A DNA stretch of 64,000 nt from JBBRVW01 sp038246545 (GCA_038246545.1 JBBRVW010000022.1:1-64000); one strand, 5' to 3'. Shown: positions 33,690 through 42,574, counted from the stretch's first letter. A program made the numbers and translations. Notes: generated by a model from the sequence alone, not told the origin.

Positions 33690-33862
33690 TAGCGAACCGA
33701 GCGGTGCGCCACGCCGCGGTGATCCCGTCGCGATGGTCGACGGTCCGGATCTGTCTACGATCGCCCTCCCGACGCTGCAGATCGATGGGGGCTCGTCGTG
33801 AGGCGACTACACCGGCCGGCACGCACTGCGACGATGTTCGACGCGTAGGGCGATCATCGCTC
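33690..33862 (-). pseudogene. tails of two RelE-type toxins
   Basis: Two short minus-strand segments look like toxin C-termini: RAMIALRVEHRRSACRP near 33806-33862 parallels EVIVLRVEHRLDAYRP of family 1, and QIRTVDHRDGITAAWR near 33700-33760 has the DHR-D ending of another RelE relative. Neither has a readable upstream part. They add to the TA debris of this island. Confidence 0.35.
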
Positions 33863-33966
33863 GAGGGACTCGGTCGCCTCGGGCAAGTTCAGCGTCGCGC
33901 TCTTGCAGACGCCCTGAGCGCATCCCGTGCATGCACTTCCCTTGAAGTTCTTGTAGGGTTCTGTAT

Positions 33967-34650
33967 ATGGCATTCGTCAGCGTCGCTGAGGCGGCGCATC
34001 GGCTTGGTGTCTCGGCGTCGCGGGTTCATCAGCGCATCCAAGATGGCTCGCTCCCCGCAGTTCGAGTCGGGAGCCAGTGGGCCATCGACGAGGCTCTGCT
34101 CCACCAGGTGTCCAGCCGGCCGGGGCAACCTCTGTCCCGGCGCGCGGCGTGGGCCGTGCTCGCGCTGGCCGCGCCCCACAACGAAGAACTCGCTGCCTCC
34201 GAGTTCGTGCGTGACCTGAAGCTCGCTCCGTCCGAGTGGTCGCGGGCGCGCAAGCGACTGGCCGACATTCTCGTGGCGCCCGTTCCGGAGAACCTCCTGC
34301 GGGCCGGGCTGCGGCGCCGCGCCGAGCGGCGTGTCTTCCGGGCTTCCCAGCCAGACCTCGCGGACATTCGCGGCGATCGGCGGCTCCTCCTGTCCGGGCT
34401 CAGCCACCCCGAGAGCGCCATGGCCTCCCCCGACGTGGCCGAGGGTTACCTCGCTCGCGCCGACCTCGATGCCTTCGTGGACCGCTATTTGCTCGTGGAG
34501 GCTGCCGACCGCCGAGGGAACGTCGTGCTTCATGTGGCCGACCGACGTCCCGCGGCCGTCTGGCCGCTGCTGCTGGCCGCGGACCTGGCTGAGTACCAGC
34601 AGCCGCGGGAAGCGGGCAGAGCGCGCGCGCTGGTCGAGGCACTGCGGTGA
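33967..34650 (+). CDS. HTH DNA-binding putative antitoxin (copy C, intact pair)
   Basis: A 227-residue protein with an N-terminal excisionase/MerR-like HTH (FVSVAEAAHRLGVSASRVHQ, RIQDGSLPAVRVGSQWAIDE) and a C-terminal alpha/beta domain ending AADLAEYQQPREAGRARALV. Same architecture as the 17.97-kb gene though more diverged. Its stop overlaps the GTG of the nucleotidyltransferase (GTGA). By order and coupling it is the likely antitoxin and repressor of a type IV-like TA pair. Confidence 0.75.
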   Translation: MAFVSVAEAAHRLGVSASRVHQRIQDGSLPAVRVGSQWAIDEALLHQVSSRPGQPLSRRAAWAVLALAAPHNEELAASEFVRDLKLAPSEWSRARKRLADILVAPVPENLLRAGLRRRAERRVFRASQPDLADIRGDRRLLLSGLSHPESAMASPDVAEGYLARADLDAFVDRYLLVEAADRRGNVVLHVADRRPAAVWPLLLAADLAEYQQPREAGRARALVEALR

Positions 34651-35372
34651 TCGTCCTACCGCCGATGTCGGTGGCGCAGAGCGCGTCATGGCACGCGCTC
34701 CTCGACCTGTACGAACTCCTCCCGGCCGGCTGGACACTGATCGGCGGGCAGATGGTCCACCTGCACTGCGCTGAACGCGGGACATCGTCTCCGCGGCCCA
34801 CCGACGACGCTGACGCGGTCCTCGACATCAGGGCCAACCCGCAGATTCTGCTCGAGTTCACCCGCACCCTGACCGAGCTCGGGTTCGTCGCGGACGGCAT
34901 CACGGCCGAGGGCCAACAGCACCGATGGAAGCGCGACCTGGCTTCCCTCGACGTGCTCATCCCGGACAACGTCGGTGAGCGGCTCGCCCGCCGCACCGGC
35001 GTCACTGGTAGCCCCACGGTCCGGACGCCTGGCGGCATCCAAGCGCTGCACCGGAGCGAGGCCGTCCCGGTCGACGTCGCCGGCCGCCAGGGTCACGTTC
35101 GACGGCCCGGCCTGATCGGGGCTCTCATCATGAAGGCGGCAGCGCACACGCTGCCCGTCGACCCGCATCGAGGACGCCACCGAAGCGACTTCGCGACCCT
35201 GGCCGCGTTGGTCGCTGCCTCGGACTTCGTCGACGAGACGCTGTCGAAGAAGGAGCGCCAGTACCTGCGCGACATGGTCGACGCGACCCGAGCCGACCGG
35301 TCAGTGATGGGCAGCCAGCCCGCTGCTGACGACGGCCTCATCAGGGTCGAGCGCCGCATCGTCAGCAGTTAG
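34647..35372 (+). CDS. AbiEii-like nucleotidyltransferase, putative toxin (copy C, intact)
   Basis: A 241-residue protein with the minimal nucleotidyltransferase core: GWTLIGGQMVHLH, followed by RPTDDADAVLDIRA with the acidic metal-binding residues. A later LIGALIMKAAAHTLPVDPHR and HRSDFATLAALV match the K...D..L part of AbiEii toxins. It would transfer nucleotides to a cell RNA or protein target; the target cannot be seen. The two other copies in the window are truncated or frameshifted, so this is the only one that could work. Confidence 0.75.
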   Translation: MIVLPPMSVAQSASWHALLDLYELLPAGWTLIGGQMVHLHCAERGTSSPRPTDDADAVLDIRANPQILLEFTRTLTELGFVADGITAEGQQHRWKRDLASLDVLIPDNVGERLARRTGVTGSPTVRTPGGIQALHRSEAVPVDVAGRQGHVRRPGLIGALIMKAAAHTLPVDPHRGRHRSDFATLAALVAASDFVDETLSKKERQYLRDMVDATRADRSVMGSQPAADDGLIRVERRIVSS

Positions 35373-35451
35373 TTGAGCGGATTACGCAGACCACACACGT
35401 ATCGACCATCTGCGACCTTGCCGGGCGGTGCGCCGGCCGCGACCGGAGGGG

Positions 35452-35527
35452 CGCCTCGGAAAGATCAATGTCACCCAGAGTAGGCAACGCCGAAAACTGT
35501 GAAAGAACCGCTTGTTAGCAAAATGTT
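35452..35527. repeat. direct repeat, right copy beside tRNA-Phe
   Basis: Partner of the 25.76-kb repeat. It contains GAAAGAACCGCTTGTTAGC and AAAATGTTAGCAAG, a sequence style that I associate with the 3' ends of actinobacterial integrase genes next to tRNA attachment sites. It lies 65 bp from the 3' end of tRNA-Phe and after the last island gene. Nothing else is seen between 35373 and 35592. Confidence 0.45.
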
Positions 35528-35592
35528 AGCAAGATGGTCGACACAGAGTGATCGAAGGTTACGCGGCAACGCTGTGACCTGCACTTATAGGG

Positions 35593-35666
35593 TGGCCAGG
35601 GGCGGGGTCGAACCGCCGACCTTCCGATTTTCAGTCGGACGCTCGTACCAACTGAGCTACCTGGCC
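35593..35666 (-). tRNA. tRNA-Phe (GAA)
   Basis: 74-nt cloverleaf with acceptor GGCCAGG/CCTGGCC, anticodon loop ACTGAAAAT (GAA), T-arm GGCGGTTCGACCCCGCC and discriminator A. CCA is not encoded. Its 3' end faces the accessory region, a usual integration side for islands. Third of a Glu-Asp-Phe array. Confidence 0.97.
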
Positions 35667-35695
35667 GAGGGACCCGGCGTGACGCCGGCCCAAGG

Positions 35696-35770
35696 CGGTC
35701 CTGACGGGATTTGAACCCGCGGCCTCCACCTTGACAGGGTGGCGAGCACTCCAAGCTGCTCCACAGGACC
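35696..35770 (-). tRNA. tRNA-Asp (GTC)
   Basis: 75-nt cloverleaf with acceptor GGTCCTG, anticodon GTC in CCTGTCAAG, T-loop TTCAAAT and the discriminator G expected for tRNA-Asp. CCA not encoded. Middle member of the array. Confidence 0.96.
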
Positions 35771-35783
35771 TTGCTGCATTGCG

Positions 35784-35856
35784 TGCCCCCAACGGGATTC
35801 GAACCCGTGCTACCGCCTTGAAAGGGCGGCGTCCTGGGCCACTAGACGATGAGGGC
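35784..35856 (-). tRNA. tRNA-Glu (TTC)
   Basis: 73-nt cloverleaf: acceptor GCCCTCA paired with TGGGGGC (one G-U), anticodon TTC in CTTTCAA, T-loop TTCGAAT, discriminator A. First of the array; the order Glu-Asp-Phe is common in actinobacteria. Confidence 0.96.
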
Positions 35857-35944
35857 TGCTGGCCCACGGCGTCGTAGCCGTCGGGGACCCCGAAAGCATA
35901 GGGGACGGCCCAGAGGTTCACCAAAGCAGTCCTGAACCGCCCGA

Positions 35945-37576
35945 TCAGCCGCCGGCGAAGTCCGCGGTGGCGCTCGGGGAGGGCGTGGAGGTCCCGGGCG
36001 GGATGCTCCCGCCGAGGGCACCGGACGGGGTCGGTGACGGCGTTCCGCCGGTCGGCGCGGCGCCGGGGGACGGCGACGCGGTGGCGGCGAGCTCCGGGAA
36101 CTGCTGGCTCAGGAGCCGGCGCTGGATCTTGGCCGACACCAGGCCGAGGCCGCCCAGGGTGATGTCGTCCCAGGCCTGCAGCCGCTTGGTGGAGCGGTCG
36201 AAGTAGAGCACCGAGGCGCGCACCGGGGTGGGCTTCTCGTGCTCGAGTCCGCGCAGCCCGGAAGCACCGGTCGAGCCCTGGAAGAACGACAGCGTCCCGC
36301 CGTCGAGCAGGTGCTGCTCGCGCCGGTGGTAGTGCCCGGACAGCACCAGCGGGACGTCGCCGGCCATCGCGGTCGCGGCCGCGCCGTCGTGCACCACCGC
36401 GACGTCGACCTTCTGGTCGGCCGGCTGCGCCCGCAGCGCCGAGCCCATCGCCAGCCCGACCTGCCCGACGCTGGCCGGCGCCGGGGTGTCGCGGGTGTCC
36501 TTGTCCGGGGTGAACCGCGGGTCGCCCCAGCCGAGGAACCGCAGCCCGCCCACCTCCACCGGCTGCGCCTTGTCCAGCACGACGGCGTTCGGCTGGGCCG
36601 CGACCTCGGCCTGGGTGATCAGCGAGTCGTGGTTCCCGCGCACCCACACGTAGGGCACGCCGAGGGTCGCGATCTGGTCGACGTAGGTGTTCTCCGCCGC
36701 GCTGCCGTGGTCGGTGAGGTCGCCGGAGTCGACGATCACGTCGATCTTGAACTGGTTGCTGACCGACCGGATCACGTCCCACGACGCCGGGTTCAGGTGC
36801 AGGTCGGAGACGAACAGCACCCGGATCGTCGAGGTGTCCGCCTGGTAGGCCGGCAGCGTCGAGGTCACGTCGTAGAGCCGGGACACGTTGGTCACCAGCT
36901 TCGCCAGCTGGTTCTCGTACTTGTTGAAGTTCGCCACGATGTCCTGGGCGTTGCCGACCACGCCGGGCGCGGACGCCAGCAGCCCGGTGTACTGCGGCTG
37001 GCTGATCGCGTCCTTGTCGAACGTCGCGGCCGCCACCACCCCGCCGGCGAGGACCACCGACGCGCTGACCGCCCCGGTGAGCAGCACCAGCCGCCACCGG
37101 CTCCGGAACACCAGCACCCCGAGCAGCAGCGCACCCGCGACCGCCGCGAGCGCGGAGCGCACCGTCACGGTGATGACCGCCGAGCGCAGGTCGCCGACCA
37201 CCTGCTCGCCGAGGCCGCTGACAGCCGCGGGGTCGTTGAAGATCCGCCGGGCGTCGGTGGCGTCGATCCGGGCCACCGAGATGTCCAGCTGCCAGGGGCC
37301 GGCGTGGCTGTTCACCCGCAGCTCGCCCAGCGGTGGGATCGATACCACGCTGCCGCCGCTGGCCGACGGGACGATCGAGAGCCGGGTGTCCAGCGGGCCG
37401 ACGTGCGCGTCCAGGTTGCCGCCGGCCAGCAGCCCGAGCCAGCAGCCGATCAGCCCGACGACCAGCACCTCGGTGACCAGCAGGAACCGGCGCTCCCGGG
37501 TGCCCCGCCACCACGGCGTCGTGGCCGGCGCCTGCTCCTCGGCGGGGGCAGGCGTCGCCTCGGGCTGGTCGGTCAC
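35945..37576 (-). CDS. membrane-anchored metallophosphoesterase
   Basis: A 543-residue protein with a cytoplasmic N-terminus, two membrane segments (around residues 33-52 and 160-200) enclosing an extracytoplasmic part, then a calcineurin-type phosphoesterase domain. Metal motifs are complete: SDLHLN, DSGDLTDHG, VRGNHD, and the GHYH of VLSGHYHRRE. The C-terminus is a Pro/Ser/Thr-rich tail. GTG start at 37576, 67 bp from the divergent zincin gene. Substrate unknown. It is followed by the tRNA array on the same strand. Confidence 0.87.
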   Translation of the reverse strand: MTDQPEATPAPAEEQAPATTPWWRGTRERRFLLVTEVLVVGLIGCWLGLLAGGNLDAHVGPLDTRLSIVPSASGGSVVSIPPLGELRVNSHAGPWQLDISVARIDATDARRIFNDPAAVSGLGEQVVGDLRSAVITVTVRSALAAVAGALLLGVLVFRSRWRLVLLTGAVSASVVLAGGVVAAATFDKDAISQPQYTGLLASAPGVVGNAQDIVANFNKYENQLAKLVTNVSRLYDVTSTLPAYQADTSTIRVLFVSDLHLNPASWDVIRSVSNQFKIDVIVDSGDLTDHGSAAENTYVDQIATLGVPYVWVRGNHDSLITQAEVAAQPNAVVLDKAQPVEVGGLRFLGWGDPRFTPDKDTRDTPAPASVGQVGLAMGSALRAQPADQKVDVAVVHDGAAATAMAGDVPLVLSGHYHRREQHLLDGGTLSFFQGSTGASGLRGLEHEKPTPVRASVLYFDRSTKRLQAWDDITLGGLGLVSAKIQRRLLSQQFPELAATASPSPGAAPTGGTPSPTPSGALGGSIPPGTSTPSPSATADFAGG

Positions 37577-37643
37577 AGGTCCCTGCCTACCCGATCCGGC
37601 TGGCAGCCCACCGCACCGCCTCGCGCCGCGGGATGATCGGCAG

Positions 37644-37994
37644 GTGCTGGAGATGCCGCCGGAGCGGTTCGACGAGCTGGTCGCGGAGGCCCTCGACGAG
37701 ATTCCGGCCGAGCTCACCGCGGTGATGGACAACGTCGTGATCCTCGTCGAGGACGAGCCACCCGCCGACGACCCCGACCTGCTCGGCCTCTACGAGGGAA
37801 TCCCGCTCACCGAGCGCGACTGGGCCTACGGGGGTGCGCTCCCGGACCGCATCACCATCTACCGCGGCCCGACCCTGCGGATGTGCGAGGACGAGGAGGA
37901 GGTCGTCGACGAGGTGCACATCACCGTCGTCCACGAGGTCGCCCACCACTTCGGCATCGACGACGACCGCCTGCACGCGCTGGGCTACGAGTGA
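37644..37994 (+). CDS. metallopeptidase family protein (minimal zincin)
   Basis: A 116-residue protein of the COG3824 type. After an acidic N-terminal part (PPERFDELVAEALDEIPAEL), the zincin motif HEVAHHFGIDDDRLHALGY provides the HExxH zinc ligands plus a downstream acidic ligand region. RITIYRGPTLRMCEDEEEV precedes it. Small, cytoplasmic and of unknown substrate. Starts at GTG 37644; an ATG three codons later is possible. Confidence 0.87.
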   Translation: MLEMPPERFDELVAEALDEIPAELTAVMDNVVILVEDEPPADDPDLLGLYEGIPLTERDWAYGGALPDRITIYRGPTLRMCEDEEEVVDEVHITVVHEVAHHFGIDDDRLHALGYE

Positions 37995-38056
37995 GGGCGC
38001 TGCGGTCGCGCGACCTCCCGGGCATGGCCGGTGCGGGCTCGGGTACTGCATCGGAC

Positions 38057-38233
38057 ATGACCCAGCCGATGCACAGTGACAGGAACGACGCCGCCGGAGT
38101 GAACCCGGTGTCCGACGCCCCGGGCCTCGAGGACGAGCGCGCCGCCGACGCCGCCACCGGCGACTCCGCCGCCGGTCCGGGCGAGCCGGGCGAGGCGGAC
38201 ACGGACGAGCCGACGGCGGACGACCGCCGATAG
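38057..38233 (+). CDS. short acidic hypothetical protein
   Basis: A 58-residue frame from ATG (MTQPMHSDRNDAAGVNPVSD) that is almost only Asp, Glu, Ala and Gly afterwards. It would be intrinsically disordered. Such short acidic frames are common in GC-rich DNA, so coding is uncertain; position after the zincin on the same strand is weak support. Confidence 0.35.
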   Translation: MTQPMHSDRNDAAGVNPVSDAPGLEDERAADAATGDSAAGPGEPGEADTDEPTADDRR

Positions 38234-38377
38234 CCAAGCCCGAGCCGCCCGTCGTGGTCGGGACGACGTCGGGTGGCGCATGGGTAGCACCACCCGCGGT
38301 GCACGACCGCCGCACGCGCCGGATCCACCGCCGGCAGGTGTCGACCACGTGGACGTGATCAACGCGCGGTTGCGGGA

Positions 38378-40150
38378 CTACGCCGGGAGCTCGATGCGGC
38401 GGTGGGCGAGGACCTCGCGGAGATCGATGAGGGGGGCGGGGGCGCCGGTGAGGTAGCCCTGCACGGACTCGTAGCCGAGGTCCTTGAGCAGGTGCAGCTG
38501 CTCGGCGGTCTCGACACCGGACGCGAGCGGGTGCCGGCCGGCCGCCTTGGCCGCGGTCGCGACGGCGGCCACCACGGCGCCGTCCTCGGGGTCGTCGACG
38601 CAGCCGGCGACGAACTGGCGGTCCACCTTCAGGGTGTCGACCGGCAGCCGGCGCAGCCCGGCGAGCGACGTGCCGCCGGAGCCGAAGTCGTCGATGGCCA
38701 GGCCCACGCCGAGGCGGCGGAGGCGGTCGAGCTCGTCGGGCAGGGCGGGGCCGGCCTCGGGCAGCTCCTGCTCGTGCAGCTCGAGGTAGAGGCCGCGGGC
38801 CTGCAGGCCGGCCCAGGTGAGCAGCATCGAGACGGTGTCGGCGAAGCCGGGGCGGGCCACCTCGTCGGCCCACACGTTCACCGACACCCGCACCGAGGGG
38901 TCGTGCCAGGACGCGGCGTCGCGGACCGCTGCGCGCAGCACCCAGTCGGTCAGCGAGGTGGCGAGCGGGGTGCCCTCGATGCGCGGCAGGAAGTCCTCCG
39001 GCATGAGCAGGCCGAGCCGCGGGTGCGGCCAGCGGACCAGCGCCTCCAGCCCCATCAGCCGGCCCTCGACCGAGACCACCGGCTGGTAGTGCAGCTGGAG
39101 GATGTCGGCCTGGATCGCGTGCCGCAGCTCGGCGACCAGGCCGCGGCCCTCGCGCGGGTCGCCGGACATGTCGTCGGCGATGGTGTCGTCGGCCACGACG
39201 AACGCCAGCTCGGGGTGCCGCTTGGCGCGCATCATCGCGAGGTCGGCCAGGCGCATCAGCTCCTCGCCGGACGTGGCGGTCAGCCCGTCGATCGCGACCC
39301 CGATCGAGGCCCGCACCTGGATCTGGTGGCCGCGTACCGTCACCGGCCGGCCGATGCCCTCGCGCAGCCGGTCGACCAGCGTCACCAGGTCCTCGTCCTC
39401 GGTGAGGTCCTCGGCGATGACGACGAACTCGTCGCCGCCGAGCCGGGCCACCGTGTCGTTGGACCGCAGCGCGCCGAGGATCCCGTTCGACACCGACACC
39501 AGCACCTCGTCGCCGACGTCGTGACCGAAGGTGTCGTTGACCTCCTTGAACTTGTCGAGGTCGACGAACAGCACCGCCACCCGAGCCGACGTCCGGTGCG
39601 CGCGGGTCAGCGCTGTCTCCAGCCGGTCGCGCAGCAGCCGCCGGTTCGGCAGGTTGGTGAGGCTGTCGTGCAGGGCGGCGTGCAGCAGCATCCGCTCGGT
39701 GTTGCGCCGGCTGGTCGCGTCGTCCATCGACACCAGCGCGGCGCCGGCCCCCGCCTCCGGCATCGGGACGGCGGACACCACCGCCCACAGGTCGTGCCCC
39801 CGGGCGTGCTTGAGGCGGCGCTCGGAGGTGCCGAGCCGGAGCCGGCCGACGTCCTCCGGCGCGACGTGGTCATGCAGCGCGGAGCCGACCAGGGCCGCCG
39901 CGGTGTGCCCGAGGTAGCGGGCCAGCGCCGGGTTCACCTCGAGCACCGTGCCGGTGCCGTCGACCACCGCCATGGCCACCGTGCTGCGGACGAACGCCGC
40001 CCCGCCGTACGCCGACGCGGTGGCCGTGCCGGGCGGCAGCGGGGACGGGCCGGGGGCGAACGGGCCGGTCAGCGAGGCGGCCAACAGCGGCACGACGAGA
40101 ACCGGCTCGGCACCCGCCGAGCCGGTCCGGACCTCGTCGTCGGTCAGCAC
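38378..40150 (-). CDS. PAS-GGDEF-EAL cyclic-di-GMP signalling protein
   Basis: A 590-residue bifunctional c-di-GMP protein without membrane segments. A PAS-like domain (residues ~55-135, VVDGTGTVLEVNPALARYLG) is followed by a GGDEF domain with intact RLGGDEFVVI and then an EAL domain with LEALVRW, IDDFGSG, LKVDRQFV and VQGYLTG. The diguanylate cyclase site is complete. In the EAL domain some second-shell motifs vary (NVWADE where NxS is usual, ASGVET for AEGVET), so phosphodiesterase activity is likely but not certain. Stands alone. Confidence 0.93.
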   Translation of the reverse strand: MLTDDEVRTGSAGAEPVLVVPLLAASLTGPFAPGPSPLPPGTATASAYGGAAFVRSTVAMAVVDGTGTVLEVNPALARYLGHTAAALVGSALHDHVAPEDVGRLRLGTSERRLKHARGHDLWAVVSAVPMPEAGAGAALVSMDDATSRRNTERMLLHAALHDSLTNLPNRRLLRDRLETALTRAHRTSARVAVLFVDLDKFKEVNDTFGHDVGDEVLVSVSNGILGALRSNDTVARLGGDEFVVIAEDLTEDEDLVTLVDRLREGIGRPVTVRGHQIQVRASIGVAIDGLTATSGEELMRLADLAMMRAKRHPELAFVVADDTIADDMSGDPREGRGLVAELRHAIQADILQLHYQPVVSVEGRLMGLEALVRWPHPRLGLLMPEDFLPRIEGTPLATSLTDWVLRAAVRDAASWHDPSVRVSVNVWADEVARPGFADTVSMLLTWAGLQARGLYLELHEQELPEAGPALPDELDRLRRLGVGLAIDDFGSGGTSLAGLRRLPVDTLKVDRQFVAGCVDDPEDGAVVAAVATAAKAAGRHPLASGVETAEQLHLLKDLGYESVQGYLTGAPAPLIDLREVLAHRRIELPA

Positions 40151-40300
40151 CTCACCCCTTCGCTGTCCCCTATCGTCCCGTCACGCAGCGTCGACAATCC
40201 TCCGACCGGCCGGAGATCACCCCCACGCTGGAAAGAGTCACGCGCGAGTAAAGTCTGGCTACGCAGGGTGACACCGGACAAATCGTCGTCCGGACGGGGC

Positions 40301-41953
40301 TCAGCCGCGCGGGCGGAGCCAGCAGCTGCCGTAGCGGTCCAGCGGCACGGTGAGCCGCCCGTCCCGGTCCGCGGTGGCGGTCCGCGACCCCAGCGGCTCG
40401 ACCAGCTCGACCGGCCCTCGGCCGCTGGCCAGCTGCGCGGTCGCCCGCACCGGCTGGTCGGCGAGGTTGTGCAGCACCACGAGGGTCTTCTCCTCCCACG
40501 CCACCTGGTGCGCCAGCACCGACGGGGTGTCGCAGGACAGCAGCGAGAACTGCCCCCAGCCCAGCTCCGGGCACTCCCGGTAGACCCGGATCAGCGACCG
40601 CACGAAGGCGTGCAGCGACTCGGGGTCCGGCCGCTGGTCCTCGACGTTGACGTACGTCGGCCCGAGGTCGCCGCGCACCATCGGCGAGATCAGCGACCGC
40701 GCGGGTGCGGTGGAGAAGCCGCCGTTGCGGGCGCCGGTCCACTGCATCGGGGTCCGGACGGCCAGCCGGCCCTTGGCGCCGAGGTTCTCGCCCATGCCGA
40801 TCTCGTCGCCGTAGAAGATCACCGGGGTGCCGGGCAGGCTGAACAGCAGCGACAGCACCAGCCGGATCCGGTCCTGGTCGCCGTCCAGCATCGCGGCCAG
40901 CCGGCGCCGCAGCCCCCGGTCGTAGACCTGCATCCGCTTGCTCGGCCCGAACGCCGCGAACACCTCGTCGCGCTCGCCGTCGGTGAGCCGGTCCAGTGTC
41001 AGCTCGTCGTGGTTGCGGACGAATGTCGCCCACTGCGACTCCGGCGGGATGGCCGGCCGGTTCTCCAGCGCGTGCGCCAGCGGGCCGGCCGCGCCGCGGG
41101 CCATCGACAGCCACAGGTTCGCCATCGTGATGAAGTCGAACGAGCTGGACAGCTCCGGCGCCCCGTCGACCCCGAAGAACAGTCGCTGCTGGTCGTGCGG
41201 CAGGTTCGCCTCGCCGAGCAGGAACGCGTTGCCGCGCCGCCGGCCCAGGTAGCCGTGCAGGTCCCGCAGGAACTCGTGCGGATCGGGCAGCCGTGCCTTC
41301 TCCGCGTCGTCGTCGCTCTGCAGCAGCGCCGGCACCGCGTCCATCCGGAAGCCGTCGATGCCCAGCTCGCTCCAGAAGCCGGCGATCCGCGCCAGTTCGT
41401 CGCGGACGTCGATGTGGCTGATGTCGAGGTCCGGCTGGAAGTGGTAGAACCGGTGCAGGTAGTGGCTCTTCGCTACCTCGTCGTACTCCCAGATGCTGGT
41501 CTCGTCGCCGGGGAACGCGACGTCGCTGGGCGCCGTCGGCGGCGGGTCGTCGTTCCACACGTACCAGTGGTGGTACGGCGACTCCGGCCCCTTGCGCGCC
41601 TCCTGGAACCACGTGTGGGCGACCGAGGTGTGGTTGGGCACCAGGTCGGCGATCACCCGCAGCCCGCGGTCGTGCGCGGTGCGCAGGAAGTCGACCAGGT
41701 CGCCGAGGGTCCCGAGCCGCGGGTCGACCGTGTAGTAGTCGCTGATGTCGTAGCCGTCGTCCTGCAGCGGGCTCGGGAAGAACGGCATCAGCCACAGGCA
41801 GGTCACCCCGAGGTCGGCCAGGTAGTCGACCTTGCTGGTCAGCCCGCGGAAATCACCCCACCCGTCGCCGTCGGAGTCGCAGTACCGCTTGACGTCCAGG
41901 CAGTAGACGACGGCGTTCTTCCACCAGAGGTCACTCGTATCCGTGAGGCGCAC
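40301..41953 (-). CDS. GH13 alpha-amylase/trehalose-synthase-like enzyme
   Basis: A 550-residue glycoside hydrolase family 13 enzyme. GDGWGDFRGLTSKVDYLADL opens the barrel; VPNHTS is region I, GIDGFRMDAVPALL holds the nucleophile Asp, LLGEANLP the acid/base Glu and FVRNHDELTLD the third acidic residue. The C-terminal beta domain starts around residue 460. The pattern is closest to TreS-like actinobacterial members that act on maltose/trehalose, but it is shorter than typical TreS and lacks a maltokinase partner. The GTG at 41953 has GGAGG at six bases and excludes a low-complexity extension. Cytoplasmic. Confidence 0.88.
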   Translation of the reverse strand: MRLTDTSDLWWKNAVVYCLDVKRYCDSDGDGWGDFRGLTSKVDYLADLGVTCLWLMPFFPSPLQDDGYDISDYYTVDPRLGTLGDLVDFLRTAHDRGLRVIADLVPNHTSVAHTWFQEARKGPESPYHHWYVWNDDPPPTAPSDVAFPGDETSIWEYDEVAKSHYLHRFYHFQPDLDISHIDVRDELARIAGFWSELGIDGFRMDAVPALLQSDDDAEKARLPDPHEFLRDLHGYLGRRRGNAFLLGEANLPHDQQRLFFGVDGAPELSSSFDFITMANLWLSMARGAAGPLAHALENRPAIPPESQWATFVRNHDELTLDRLTDGERDEVFAAFGPSKRMQVYDRGLRRRLAAMLDGDQDRIRLVLSLLFSLPGTPVIFYGDEIGMGENLGAKGRLAVRTPMQWTGARNGGFSTAPARSLISPMVRGDLGPTYVNVEDQRPDPESLHAFVRSLIRVYRECPELGWGQFSLLSCDTPSVLAHQVAWEEKTLVVLHNLADQPVRATAQLASGRGPVELVEPLGSRTATADRDGRLTVPLDRYGSCWLRPRG

Positions 41954-41997
41954 GGCGAGCCTCCTACCCGTCGTCTGCGGCCCGCACGCGGCATCCG

Positions 41998-42288
41998 TCA
42001 GCCGTGATACGCGTCGCGACGGTGGTCGACGTCCAGGACGACGACCTGTCGCGCGGAGTCGTCGATCCGGTACCGCACCCGATAGTCCCCACGCCGCGCG
42101 CGCCACATCCCCTCGACCGGAGCGCCCAGTGGCGTCCCGACCACCCGAGGCGACTCGGCCAGCGGGCCGCGGATGAACTCCCAGGCCGCGAAAGCCGCGG
42201 CCGAGGGCAACGTGTCGGTCAGGGCGCGCCGTGCTCCGGGCGCCAGGACGACGTCGTACGAGGATGCCGCATCGGGATCAGGTGACAC
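41998..42288 (-). CDS. RelE/ParE-type toxin (family 2, second intact copy)
   Basis: A 96-residue toxin: SSYDVVLAPGARRALTDTLP, AAFAAWEFIRGPLAESPRVV, GMWRARRGDYRVRYRIDDSA, VVVLDVDHRRDAYHG. All positions intact in the 25.1-kb copy are present here. The start overlaps the antitoxin's 3' end. Codon use is more like the core chromosome around it, so this may be the resident parental copy from which the island copies diverged. Confidence 0.86.
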   Translation of the reverse strand: MSPDPDAASSYDVVLAPGARRALTDTLPSAAAFAAWEFIRGPLAESPRVVGTPLGAPVEGMWRARRGDYRVRYRIDDSARQVVVLDVDHRRDAYHG

Positions 42289-42574
42289 GGCGCTCGTGCG
42301 CGCGCCGGCGGGACATCAGCTCGGCCATCTCCTCGCCGGTGGTCACCTGGCCGGCGGCCACGGCCGCCTCGGCGCCCTGCACCCGGGCCAGACCCGCCTG
42401 ATCGGCGAGCAGCTCGAGGGTGGCCTCCAGCGAGTCCAGGTCGGCCGCGGAGACGAGGACGACGTACTCCCGACCGTTCCGTGTGACGTGGACCCGCTCG
42501 TGGGTGCGATCGACCTCCTCGGCGATCTCGGAGAGGCGCGCCTTGACCTCGGAGAGCGGCAGCGTCGACGTCAC
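42278..42574 (-). CDS. Phd/YefM-type antitoxin (family 2, second intact copy)
   Basis: A 98-residue antitoxin starting at GTG: TSTLPLSEVKARLSEIAEEV, RVHVTRNGREYVVLVSAADL, then an acidic helix and a basic end. It is very close to the antitoxin at 25.4 kb, so cross-neutralisation of the two toxins is possible. The operator-like GAATAGTAGTCT precedes the GTG. Confidence 0.86.
   Translation of the reverse strand: MTSTLPLSEVKARLSEIAEEVDRTHERVHVTRNGREYVVLVSAADLDSLEATLELLADQAGLARVQGAEAAVAAGQVTTGEEMAELMSRRRAHERRVT

Noticed and set aside
38402..42007. Very long plus-strand frame opposite the GGDEF-EAL and GH13 genes
   Set aside because: Antisense shadow created by GC-rich codons; low-complexity Arg/Gly/Val composition and two well-defined genes on the other strand.
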